Positions 20,119 through 29,612 of a DNA stretch of 64,000 nt are shown here, piece by piece; position 1 is the first letter of the stretch; each line of letters opens with the position of its first letter. Under the pieces are notes generated by a model. The model did no database searches. It was given only the letters and a program-made list of their open reading frames with translations, and was not told the DNA's origin. This DNA is from Craspedostauros australis (lineage: Eukaryota; Bacillariophyta; Bacillariophyceae; Mastogloiales; Achnanthaceae): NCBI GenBank assembly GCA_026770025.1, contig JAMXDE010000008.1:2356001-2420000 (forward strand). Direction: 5' to 3'. The position numbers and the translations under genes were made by a program.

Positions 20119-20790
20119 GGTGTATTTGTGTGCCGTTTGAGCTTGTGCAAGCTCGTATACGGCTTAATACTCTATTTCTGGATGCTGTGCGGTCGTGATG
20201 CCTTCTTTCCTCCTCTTGTGCAATGAAGAGCGACTTGGCGATGGCGACTCCACAAGTGGCACCCACGTCCACGCCAAGGAAGAAACGAAGAGTGCAGACC
20301 TCCCGACTCGGAGCTCTTGGCACGAAGATCTTGAGTATCGCGAAAGTTAGTGTAAAATACAATTATGTATACAAAAATATCAATCAATGTATCGAATTAA
20401 ACTAGTGACATTAATTATGGATAATGTATATTTCTTCTTAACTCCACGATATCAAAACGAGAAAGGGAACATCACAAAAAGATACTGCTGACTGCAACGA
20501 AGATCGCACAAACACACGCTCTGCTCCCAGACATTGTCAGGACCCCAACACAACTCTCTGCGAATGCGACCTACAGAGGATCGTGGAGGAGCAAAGCGCA
20601 TCATCTCGTGCGAGTCATCCTCTCGTCATCTGCCATCCAAGAACGCAACCAGCAGGCTTGCGCACAATCGCATAGCAGAGTATGATACGTACAGGGAAGA
20701 CTTTCGATCCACGATGGACTCAATGCGTTGAATCGGCCACGATATTGCTCATACCAAACGAGGACTCTAGAAAGCAATGAGGTCTTGGCG
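20119..20790. other. Intergenic, divergent promoters of SNase and ankyrin genes
   Basis: AT-rich around 20340-20450. No coding or RNA-gene signal. The ankyrin gene's frame stays open upstream of 20791 but without an ATG. Confidence 0.5.
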
Positions 20791-22854
20791 ATGTTCCGTT
20801 CGTGCCACGGGCTTTTGCTCCATGCTTACGTAATCACTCGACCGACACATCGATTCCACTATCGATACGATCGTACGTACTCATACGCGCGCACGCTCAC
20901 GGAACTTGAAAACTTGAAAGAGCGGCGAGGAGGGACACCACAATGGCTGCAAAAAAGAGCAAGCACAGTCTCAACCGCTCAATCACACACAGCATCCAAG
21001 ATCCCAGCAGCGAGCGCACACAACAGTCGACACGCCAGACCAAGAGCATCCCAATCTCTCAAACAAAACAAGATCTCCCTGGAATACAAAGTGAATAGAA
21101 CACTACGCGCTATACCAAAGCCACATCCGAAAGATCAGATGGGACTCAAGATGTTTGCGCAAGCCTGCGAGGAAGGCGACTTTCGCATTGTCCGATTCCT
21201 ATGTGAAGACAGACGATGTAGATTTTGGCTGGAGTTGTTGGCCCGTCTCCAAAGACGAAGGGAATCCTTGCGTCGCACCCCCACGTGTACTCCTGTCTGC
21301 CTTCGCAATTTCCAGGATACAATTCACGCAATGAACGATCGAACTCGGGTGAGTCTCGTATCTGGTTTGAAACTGAAACACGGGGGCACCGCCCTTCACA
21401 TCGCATGTCGGTATGGCCACCACAGAATCGTGGAGTATCTGGTGGAACAAACCTCAGACATCGTCGATGTCAATGTCCTTGATCGCAAGGGCCGAACGCC
21501 CCTTCACATGGCGTGTCGAAATGGTTACAAGGAAGTTGTGATATATCTACTCGAATCGGACGCTCTCCAAGGTGCCGCGGATATGTCGATCCTGGACAAG
21601 TTTGGGCTTTCGGTGCTCGTCTCCGCTTGCAAGTGCGCGAATCGTCCATGGATGGACGTGGTGAAATACCTGGCGGAAACACACGGAGACAAGTTTGATT
21701 ACAACCTTCGAGTGAACGAAAGACGGACTATCTTGCACACAGCCTGTTCCAGAGGCCATCTGGAGTTAGTACAATACTTGGTCGAATCAGGGAGAGTGGA
21801 CGACAGTCTCAAGCTGCGATGTAATCAGGACAAGACGCCGTTGCATTTGGCATGCGAAAATGGCCATGTAGACGTTGTTGAATATTTACTCAAGTTGGAT
21901 CCAGCACAAGTGGACGTCAACGACCAAGATAAGAAGGGTTGCACTCCATTTCATCTGGCTTGCGGCAAGTCGAAGTCGAAAGGGAACACGTCCAAAGACG
22001 ACAACCAATATGATGGTATTGGCCAATACCATGTGATCACATACATGATCGAGACGGAACATGGCAACATCGATCTGACCAAACAGAACCAAGATGGTGA
22101 CACCGGCCTCCATCTGGCCTGTCGTTTGGGCCATCGCTTCTCCATCACCGAGTCATCCACAACCACCCATCTCTACAAGCACCTCCGAAATGTGGTTGTG
22201 CCCAACCGGAAACTCCAGGAGGTGTCGGCGGATGATGGCGATGCTGAGATTGACCACCTCCTCCACCTAGCGGCGCCCCTTCTTGATATCCAGAACCGTC
22301 AGGGCAACACACCCTTGCATGAGGCGTGTCTGAACAACAACATTGACATAGTGTTCGCGCTGATTGGTTCCATGAATGTTAACGCAACGGTGCAAAACAA
22401 CGAAGGTGACACAGTGTTACATATTGCCTGCAAGGCCGCGAAGCTATCGGTGGTAATGACGCTAACCCTGTTCGACAACGTCCTCACGGACCTGAACATC
22501 CAAAATGAAGCCGGAAACACTGTCCTCATCGAGGCCGTACGGAAAGGCCATCTCAAGAGCGTGGAATACCTGGCCAGACGGAAGAGTATCGATCCAAACG
22601 TCAAGAACAAATACGGACAAACGGCTCTCCATGTTGCATGCCAGTGTGGCAACGTGGATACGGTGTTTACATTGCTAAAATCAGGCCTGAACTTTGACTT
22701 CGACACCCTGAACCACCATGACATATCGCCAGCAGATTGCGGGAACGCAAACGGCGGTGCCGACAACACTGCTTCCTTGAGTGAGGAACGACTCAGACAA
22801 GTGTTATGCAATAATGGAGAATCAGAACAAGCATGCGAGAAGCGATTGCAGTAA
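20791..22854 (+). CDS. Ankyrin-repeat protein (about 11 repeats)
   Basis: 687 residues from the first in-frame ATG. The first ~115 residues are basic and low complexity and may be partly untranslated leader; the conserved part begins at the in-frame Met at 21139. After a first degenerate repeat, canonical repeats follow (G-x-T-x-LHxAC-x-x-G-H-x-x-V-x-YL), for example GGTALHIACRYGHHRIVEYL, GRTPLHMACRNGYKEVVIYL, KTPLHLACENGHVDVVEYLL and GQTALHVACQCGNVDTVFTL. Two repeats carry inserted loops of 20-40 residues. No membrane segment, kinase, SOCS box or other domain is attached, so the protein is probably a soluble binding scaffold with unknown partner. An ATG at 20943 in another frame has better context but needs an extra intron to join. 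Confidence 0.85.
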   Translation: MFRSCHGLLLHAYVITRPTHRFHYRYDRTYSYARTLTELENLKERRGGTPQWLQKRASTVSTAQSHTASKIPAASAHNSRHARPRASQSLKQNKISLEYKVNRTLRAIPKPHPKDQMGLKMFAQACEEGDFRIVRFLCEDRRCRFWLELLARLQRRRESLRRTPTCTPVCLRNFQDTIHAMNDRTRVSLVSGLKLKHGGTALHIACRYGHHRIVEYLVEQTSDIVDVNVLDRKGRTPLHMACRNGYKEVVIYLLESDALQGAADMSILDKFGLSVLVSACKCANRPWMDVVKYLAETHGDKFDYNLRVNERRTILHTACSRGHLELVQYLVESGRVDDSLKLRCNQDKTPLHLACENGHVDVVEYLLKLDPAQVDVNDQDKKGCTPFHLACGKSKSKGNTSKDDNQYDGIGQYHVITYMIETEHGNIDLTKQNQDGDTGLHLACRLGHRFSITESSTTTHLYKHLRNVVVPNRKLQEVSADDGDAEIDHLLHLAAPLLDIQNRQGNTPLHEACLNNNIDIVFALIGSMNVNATVQNNEGDTVLHIACKAAKLSVVMTLTLFDNVLTDLNIQNEAGNTVLIEAVRKGHLKSVEYLARRKSIDPNVKNKYGQTALHVACQCGNVDTVFTLLKSGLNFDFDTLNHHDISPADCGNANGGADNTASLSEERLRQVLCNNGESEQACEKRLQ

Positions 22855-23336
22855 TCGGAACGAAAGCCGCACAAGAATACGAAGATAGTTGGGTGAGGAT
22901 GTGCTTCTCATCCATTGATTCGATCCATCCTGGGGTACGAGTAATTCAGAGAAGCAAGTTGGCTGCGTCCCAGCATGCTTCGACATGGGCAACGTGCCGC
23001 ACGTGCACATGTACATGACATGAACTTATGCGTGCATGGTAACTCATCCATGGTCGTACGAGCTTGGCAGATTACCGCGGATTCATTTCTGGACATGGCC
23101 CATGCGCACACGAGTACTCGCCGAGAATGCTTCCGCCAAGCAGCAAGCAACCCGGATGTAACGGAGCATCCACGACTCATCATTCTCGTTTCGCCAAACC
23201 TCTCTGATGTGTTGGTCACATCACAAATCGCATCAACGCGCACAACTTGTTCCGAATCCATTTGCGGCATAAATCCACCGCTGGTAGTTGTTCCAGCATT
23301 CCTCTTCCGACGCGTGCTGTACCAGACGTATGTGCG
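22855..23336. other. Intergenic between ankyrin and lipase genes
   Basis: Same-strand spacer. A frame continuous with the lipase is open back to 23247, but the signal peptide starts at 23337. Nothing else is seen. Confidence 0.5.
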
Positions 23337-24942
23337 ATGATGCATAACACGGGCACTGCGCTCGTTCTATTTGGGTTTTGCGTCGGGTGCTGTTCATCAT
23401 TCGTGGTGCGATGGCATCATCCTGCAGTCCGCCAAGATCATTGGCATCACCAGCCACTGCAAGCCAACGCGCGTTCAGGTGGTTTCGGGATTCTCTCGAA
23501 AGCTGCAACGTGGCAAATGTCCAATAATCGCCACATGGCAATCAATTCCGGCGATACAATCAGCCCCACTCGGGTCGGTGATGGTGTTGGTGACAAGCGT
23601 GATGCAACAGCTGACGACAACGAGGGAGATGAAAATGGCGAGGATATGATCATTGAATCCGAAACTTGCAAACAAGGCACCATGACGACTGCCGAAAGCC
23701 TCGATGGAAGGCTGCTATGTGCATCCGAATGCGCATACGGAGTTGAGAATCCGTACTTTCAGGGTGCCGCGTTCTACGCTGGGACTCAGGTCCGCCGACT
23801 GTCCAAGGGCGTCAACTCAGTTGTGGTGGGCGAAACGATAGACGGGATCGTCGTCTCCTTCCGTGGCACCGTCACGGGGTCACCCTTGGATTGGCTGCAG
23901 AATGCCGCACTGTCCCTGCGCAAGGTGAAGCGGTTGCCAGGAGAAGTGCACAGTGGCTTCTACCAGGCAATCACCTCCATGTAGAAACCACTGAAGGAGA
24001 CCATCCTTGAGTACCTAGCCAAGAGCACCAAGTCGGCCGCTGTGTCGAACTCCAAGGACGGCCTCAAAGACTCATCATACCCTCCGATCTACCTGACGGG
24101 ACACAGCAAAGGCGGATGCTTGGCGAGTCTGGCGGCATTGCTCATGGTGCAGGACCCTGACCTTCCGAATCCAGCCTACGTTGCTACCTTCGGATCCGCA
24201 AGAGTCGGTGATGCCGCATTTCAGCAGTACTTTGACTCGAAGGTGAATCAGACGACCTACGAGAATCACCTGGATCTGATTCCATTTCTACCACCCAACA
24301 ACGTCATGATGGACGTGGCTGATGAAGACATGGAAGAAATGATGGACAAGTACGTACCGTTCGAGTTTGCGTACATGTCGCGATGATCCATGCGCTGCGA
24401 TGATTGAGTTGTATTGTGTCCAAATGGACGCCACTGTGTTGTTGTAGAGGGCAGTATGGGCGGCTGTGCTGGAATCCAACCAACGCACTCCGATGGGTAT
24501 TTCACCATCTGATGATCCACTGGCTTACCGAGCAACATGCTTCCGTTCTCTTTTCTTTTCATCCATCCATCCATTAATTCATCCATTCATTTCTGCATTC
24601 CCTTTTCCAACCATCCACATGCGTTCGAATTCCAGCATCCTGTGGTCGAAGGACCAACGCAAGAATGCCAAGAAGTACTTCTGGAGGTATGAGCCGCTCG
24701 GCAAGCGTGTGTACATCGACGCCTCATCGCAACAAATCGCAACGGTAGACAACGAGGTGGACAAGCAGCGCATCATGGACATCGAGGACAAGACTTTGCT
24801 GTCATTTGCAGAATTCCGAAGCGCCCACTGTTCTGGCTGTCCGGTGGGAGGCACCAACTCGACGGGCACCTGCAGCGGTGGGTACTTCTTATCGATTGCT
24901 CCGGAAGTGTGCAGCGAGTGTGCCAACGTGGAGATTGCGTGA
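23337..24942 (+). pseudogene. Class 3 lipase (alpha/beta hydrolase) with an in-frame TAG
   Basis: The N-terminus (Met-Met-His at 23337) is a signal peptide ending CCSS followed by Phe, close to the diatom plastid motif. The lipase_3 core follows: VVSFRGTVTGSPLDWLQN, then GEVHSGFYQAITSM, then the nucleophile elbow TGHSKGGCLASLAAL (catalytic Ser in G-H-S-K-G) and HLDLIPFLPP (catalytic Asp). A TAG at 23982-23984 interrupts the frame between GFYQAITSM and KPLKETILEYLAK, while conservation continues in the same frame on both sides. The frame then ends at 24386, and a C-terminal exon after about 24631 (YEPLGKRVYID, Cys-rich tail) is in a different frame, so an intron is likely there. It is either a recently inactivated gene, an allele with a nonsense change, a read-through gene or a sequencing error. 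Such enzymes hydrolyse acylglycerols or galactolipids. Confidence 0.75.
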
Positions 24943-25076
24943 GCTCGGCGCAGCGTTGCGCGCCGACATGTCATGGTATGATATCCAATCTATGTATGGC
25001 AACACGTGAGTGTGCGTGTGTGTGAGAGAGAAATAGGGATGGCGAAAGAGAGGGAGAATAGAACTGGCCCTGATGG

Positions 25077-26525
25077 TTAAGAATCTAACATCATCTCGTC
25101 CATCATATCATTCATGAGCTGCTCTTCTTTTTTCTTCATTGCAGCAGCGAACTTCTTGGCCTTCTCCTTGTGCTTCTTGCTTTTCATGTGATTCTCCATC
25201 TGACCTTCGCTCTTGAAGTCCTTCTTGCAACACTCGCACCTCCAAATCTCAGGCTCTTCCTCACTTTCTGAGCTTTCGTAGTCATCGAAGTCATCGGCAT
25301 CATCTTCAGCGGCATATATTCCGTTGTGTCCATCGCCAACATCGTGCCCAATGCCGTCCTCGCGATCTGTACCATTCTGCCGTATTTCTGCCTCGCCTTC
25401 TGTGTCGCCGTCACCTTTGGATGATGTGTCACCGTTGTCGTTATCACCGATGGCACCATCACCATCCTTATCAAGTTTTCCAGCGTCACCGCCAGCGTCG
25501 CTGCCACCATCCTCTCCTTCTCCTTCCTCATCCTGCTGCTGTTGCTCCTGCTGCTGTTGACGCTTAGCCTCTTCTTCTTCCTCTTGTTGTTTCTTCATTT
25601 GTTGCTGATTCTTCCTCCATTTCTTCTTCTTCTTACCACGCTTCTTCTTGCCGCCGCCACCGTAGTCGTAGTCTTCATCGAGATCGGCCAACCGGATTCG
25701 CCCTTGCAAGCGATCCTTCTCCTCCGCTTCTTCCATCTCGCGCCTGCTCTCCTCCAACCAGGCCTCCTTGGCCTTCTGCTGGTCTTCCTTGCGTTGCACT
25801 GCCTGTTGCTTCATCGTTTCCTCGCGTTCCTGCTTCTTCTTCTCCATCTCGGCCTTCTTGGCCCGCACGCGAGGATCCCTGCGCTTGATGAAGGTGACCA
25901 ACGCCACGATGTCCTGATTGTACGCCTTCTTCGCTGTCCTGCGCGCCTTGCGGTTCTCGTCGTCCATCAATCGACGGACGCGGCGACTCGGCGCATCCTC
26001 CTGGCTGTTGAACTTGTCCTCCCAGGCAAAATTCAAGGCCGAGTTGAAGGACTCCCAGTGCTGATAGAAGTTGGCCACGTGCGCCCACGGCGTCGCAGAA
26101 TTGCCAAAGTCCACGGGAAGGTCCACCACCACCTCGCTCTGCCGCGTCTCGCACTGCACGATGCCCGTGAAGGCCGTCTTGTAGGCATCGTAAAAGCCGC
26201 CCGCATCATCATGGAATCCATTGAAGCAACCGGCGTACATGAACGGCGCGACGTCGAAGAGCATGTCGAGATCGTCGTTGTCGGCGTTGGCCGACCACCC
26301 CGCGAGGATGGCATCGCGGTGCTCGTCGTACCATTTGCGTTCCTGCGGATCCGACAGGCATTCGTAGGCCTGCTGCACGAGGCGGAATCTGTCCGCGGCC
26401 GTGTCGTCGCCGATGTTCTTGTCGGGATGCAGCTTCAAGGCCATCTTGCGATGGTGCTTCTTGATGGTCGCGGCATCGGCATCGCGTGGGACGCCCAGAA
26501 CGTCGTAGTGGCATTGGATCGTCAT
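25077..26525 (-). CDS. DNAJC21: DNAJC21/JJJ1-type J-protein, ribosome biogenesis cochaperone
   Basis: 482 residues, intronless. The start is the ATG at 26525, giving MTIQCHYDVLGVPRD; the upstream codon in frame is only a GTG. The J domain spans residues about 5-69 with the HPD motif at 33-35, needed to stimulate Hsp70. A family-specific block follows (FDVAPFMYAGCFNGF, then the segment around HWESFNSALNFAWEDKF, RRLMDDENRKARR and LVTFIKRRDPRV), then a long charged coiled-coil and a Glu/Gln/Asp/Gly-rich low-complexity region. A single C2H2 zinc finger lies near residues 430-452 (CECCKKDF...HMKSKKH). This order matches yeast Jjj1 and human DNAJC21, which act with Hsp70 to release late factors from cytoplasmic pre-60S ribosomes. 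Its 3' end converges on the lipase, 134 bp apart. Confidence 0.93.
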   Translation of the reverse strand: MTIQCHYDVLGVPRDADAATIKKHHRKMALKLHPDKNIGDDTAADRFRLVQQAYECLSDPQERKWYDEHRDAILAGWSANADNDDLDMLFDVAPFMYAGCFNGFHDDAGGFYDAYKTAFTGIVQCETRQSEVVVDLPVDFGNSATPWAHVANFYQHWESFNSALNFAWEDKFNSQEDAPSRRVRRLMDDENRKARRTAKKAYNQDIVALVTFIKRRDPRVRAKKAEMEKKKQEREETMKQQAVQRKEDQQKAKEAWLEESRREMEEAEEKDRLQGRIRLADLDEDYDYGGGGKKKRGKKKKKWRKNQQQMKKQQEEEEEAKRQQQQEQQQQDEEGEGEDGGSDAGGDAGKLDKDGDGAIGDNDNGDTSSKGDGDTEGEAEIRQNGTDREDGIGHDVGDGHNGIYAAEDDADDFDDYESSESEEEPEIWRCECCKKDFKSEGQMENHMKSKKHKEKAKKFAAAMKKKEEQLMNDMMDEMMLDS

Positions 26526-26983
26526 CTTGTTGGCATGTGCTGTCACCGTTCAATGAATTCTTGTATTACGTAATGCAATACCGCGTATGGATGAGATTGT
26601 TGTCAGCAAAGCATCCGTGTATAGTAATAGGTATGATGATTGTGAATGAAGCAGGAGCTGCAGATGAGGATTGTCTCATCGCAACGAGCACCTCGTCCTC
26701 TTTTGGAAAACGGATGAATGAGATGGAAGTGATGGTGTCGGAGATTTCTGTGTCCGTTCCCCAATCGTGCGCAGAGATGAATGGCAGGTGGGACTCAAAC
26801 GAGTCGAAGTCATCGAGTGGGCACGATTGAGAGTAGCCTTCGACCATGCCAGTCCGACGATTGTTTGCATCTACTCTCCTCTATTATGAAGATTGATATT
26901 GGAACAGTTGAATAGGAGCTAGAGAATACTATTATTTTATTAATAATATTGCGCCATAGGGTTGGATTGTGGTGCAGCTTCTT
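26526..26983. other. Spacer between DNAJC21 and the ArgRS 3' end
   Basis: 458 bp; AT-rich near 26880-26950. It holds the DNAJC21 promoter and the 3' UTR of ArgRS. No coding signal. Confidence 0.5.
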
Positions 26984-29612
26984 CTACAGTCTCTCGACAG
27001 TGTCGATGCCGAGCAAGGTCATGAGCAATCGGATGGTGCCTGCGGTGGCTGTGCACAGCGACAGACGGCTCGCCTTCAGCTCTGGCGTCTCCGCCTTATT
27101 GACGGAGCACTTCTCGTAGAACTTGTTGAACTTCTGGCTCGTCTCGAACAGGTAGTCGCAGATGCGGTTGGGATACAGCTCCTTCTCCACCTCGTTCAGC
27201 ACGTCCGGCAACCGGATCAGAGTGCGCATCAGTTCGAGCTCCGCATCATCCGAAATGAGGATGGAGGATGGCTTGGGCCATTCCAGAGAATCGGCATCCT
27301 CCTGACCGCTGGCCTTGCGGATGATGCCGCACAATCGCGCGTACGAGTACAGCATGTACGGGGCCGTGTTACCATTCAGGCTCAGCATGCGTTCGTAGCT
27401 GAACTTGTAGTTCGACTCGCGATTCATGCTGAGATCGGCGTACTTCACGGCACCGATGCCGACAATCCTGGAGACCGCATCGACGCGTGCCAGGAACGCC
27501 TCGTCCTTATCGTCGGCCCGCGATCGCATATCCTCGCCGGCAATCTTGATGCTCTCGTTCAGCAGGTCCTTTAGCTTGACGGTGTCGCCGGATCGAGTTG
27601 CGAACTTCTTACCATCTTCGCCCTGCACCAGACCGAATGGGACGTGTTCCAACGAGGCGTTGTTCGGCACCAATCCTGCCATCTTGCTGGCAGCGAACAC
27701 CATCTGAAAATGCTGTCCCTGGCCAGCGTCCGTCACGTACAGCACGCGGTTGGCCTGCTCGCCACCATCTTCGCTGGACATGGACACGCGTTGCGTGACG
27801 GCAGCGAGATCTGTCGTGGCGTAATTGAATCCTCCATCAGATTTGCGAATGATCATGGGCAGTGGGTTGCCGTCGCGGTTTGTGTACTGGGATAGGGTAG
27901 AGCAGAGTATGGGATGAATGCACGGAATTGTTTTTTTTTTTTGCAGAGGCGGCGGTGTTGGTGTTGGTGGTAGTAGATGTGGTTGTGGTTCCATTTCATG
28001 GGTGAGTGAGACAAAAGGATACCAGAGTGAAGTGATATGGATGCGTGCACGAACGGTGTGACTGCATACACGTCCCCGCAGCAACAGAGCGAGGCCGACA
28101 GACCAGCCAACCGATCAACGGCCACTCAATCCGAAACCACGGCACGATATGAACGCGACTACAAATACTTACCCCATCGAGGAAGACCGCGGTGGCGCCT
28201 TCACTTTCCACTGCAAGACCCTGCTTCTCCAGATTGGCGACGACATCGCTCAGGAACGGATTGTAGAAGGATTCACCACGCTCCTCCAAACCCTTGATGT
28301 TGAGCGTGTCGTAGATCTTTTGGTACTCCACCCGCGATGCCGCGCACAGAGCCTCCCACGCCGCGATCTCCTCCGCATTGCCAGCCTGCAGCTTCACGAC
28401 ACCCTCACGAGCGCGCACCTTGAAGTCTTCATCGACATCGAAGCGCTTCTTGGCTGCCTTGTACAGCTCCACGAGATCGCCCAGATCGACGTCCTGCGAA
28501 GTTTCCAAATTCAACGCTGCCGGGTACTCGTCTCGCAGATGCTCCACGAGCATGCCGAACTGCGTGCCCCAATCTCCGACGTGATTCAATCGCACGACGT
28601 CGTGCCCGACGAATTCGAGCAAGTTGCACAAGGTGTCGCCGATGATGGTGGATCGCAAATGTCCCACGTGCATCTCCTTGGCAATGTTGGGCGAGGAGTA
28701 GTCCACGATGATCCTTTGCTTGTTCATCGTTTGAGGCAGATTGAGTCGACCGTTCGCATCCTTGGCCATGCCCTCGATGGCGCCGATGAGGTAGTCCTGC
28801 TTGAATTTGAGATTGATGAAGCCGGGACCGGCAATTTCGGGCTCCTCCATGCAATCGCCGACCTTGACTTGCAAGGCGTTGGCAAGATTGGTGGCGCACT
28901 CGCGCGGATTCATGCCCACCGATTTGGCCAACCCCATCGCGGCGTTGACTTGATAATCACCGAATTCAGCTCTGGTGGCGACCGTGACCATGGTATCGGC
29001 CACAGTGAATGGCTTTGCATCGGCGGCCGCCGCATCACCGATGACTTGCTTTTCCTCTTCGGACATCTCTGGTTCCTTCGGTTCCTCCGCAGCTGCGTCG
29101 CCATCATTCTGTTTTTTCTTCTTCTTTTTCTTTTTGGGTTTGTTGAGCTTGGCCAATGCTGCGCCTCGGGCGACTTCGGCCGGATCGAACATGTCTTGCA
29201 ACACCTCCAGCACGCACTGCTGCACCCAATCCAAGCTGCGAATGTCCGTCTCGGCAGTGGGTTCGGTTGCCGACGATGACATGCATCTTGCAGTCTGCGA
29301 ACGTCTCATTTGTGGCACGTATTGATGGAGTCTTTGGCATGATGCCATGTTGGTGGTCGCGGTACTGGAGAAGGCCGCAACTCTGCTGTTCTGGGACATC
29401 CAGTTCATGGAAGGAAGAGCGGACAAGGCACCCAACGACGTGGGAACAGCCCGACGCATGGCCGTGAAGGCCGCAGCCCTGCTGGCACACAGCAGCACCA
29501 TGATCGTGGTGGTGATGATGGTGGTGGTGGTTGTGCCAACAGCTGGTGGAGCTCGTCTGGCCGAACCTTTCTGGTGATGCTGATGCCGCTTCAGCCCTTG
29601 CACGAATGCCAT
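26984..29612 (-). CDS. RARS: Arginyl-tRNA synthetase with plastid-type presequence, two exons
   Basis: Exon 1 (29612-28173) and exon 2 (27886-26984) join in phase 0 across a 286-bp intron (GTAAGT...CCCAG), giving 780 residues. It is a class I synthetase that charges tRNA-Arg. The N-terminal Arg-tRNA synthetase additional domain is followed by the HIGH motif SPNIAKEMHVGHLRST near residue 317, LNHVGDWGTQFGML, the splice junction (FLDG-YTNRDG), FATRSGDTVKLKDLL in place of KMSKS, and the DALR anticodon-binding domain to the end. The first ~120 residues are a presequence: a hydrophobic signal (IMVLLCASRAAAF, resembling the ASAF motif) and an Arg/Ser-rich stretch containing further in-frame ATGs. 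A run of eight Lys sits just before the conserved core. It probably serves organelles as well as, or instead of, the cytosol. Confidence 0.94.

Noticed and set aside
20728-20790. Start of the ankyrin gene at 20728
   Set aside because: That codon is TTG; the first in-frame ATG is 20791.
23982-23984. UAG reassigned to an amino acid
   Set aside because: TAG ends at least six well-supported genes here (GNAT, transportin, SNase, ArgRS, LRR protein, CSN6).
23976-24019. A 38-bp GT-AG intron removing the TAG in the lipase
   Set aside because: It is too short for this genome's introns and changes the reading frame.
26526-26546. Upstream start for DNAJC21 at 26546
   Set aside because: That codon is GTG; the ATG at 26525 begins right before the J domain.
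25542-26573. 343-codon plus-strand frame rich in Leu
   Set aside because: Antisense of the DNAJC21 charged region (Glu/Lys codons read as Leu/Phe).
28149-29279. 376-codon plus-strand frame
   Set aside because: Antisense of ArgRS, whose minus frame has all class I synthetase motifs.
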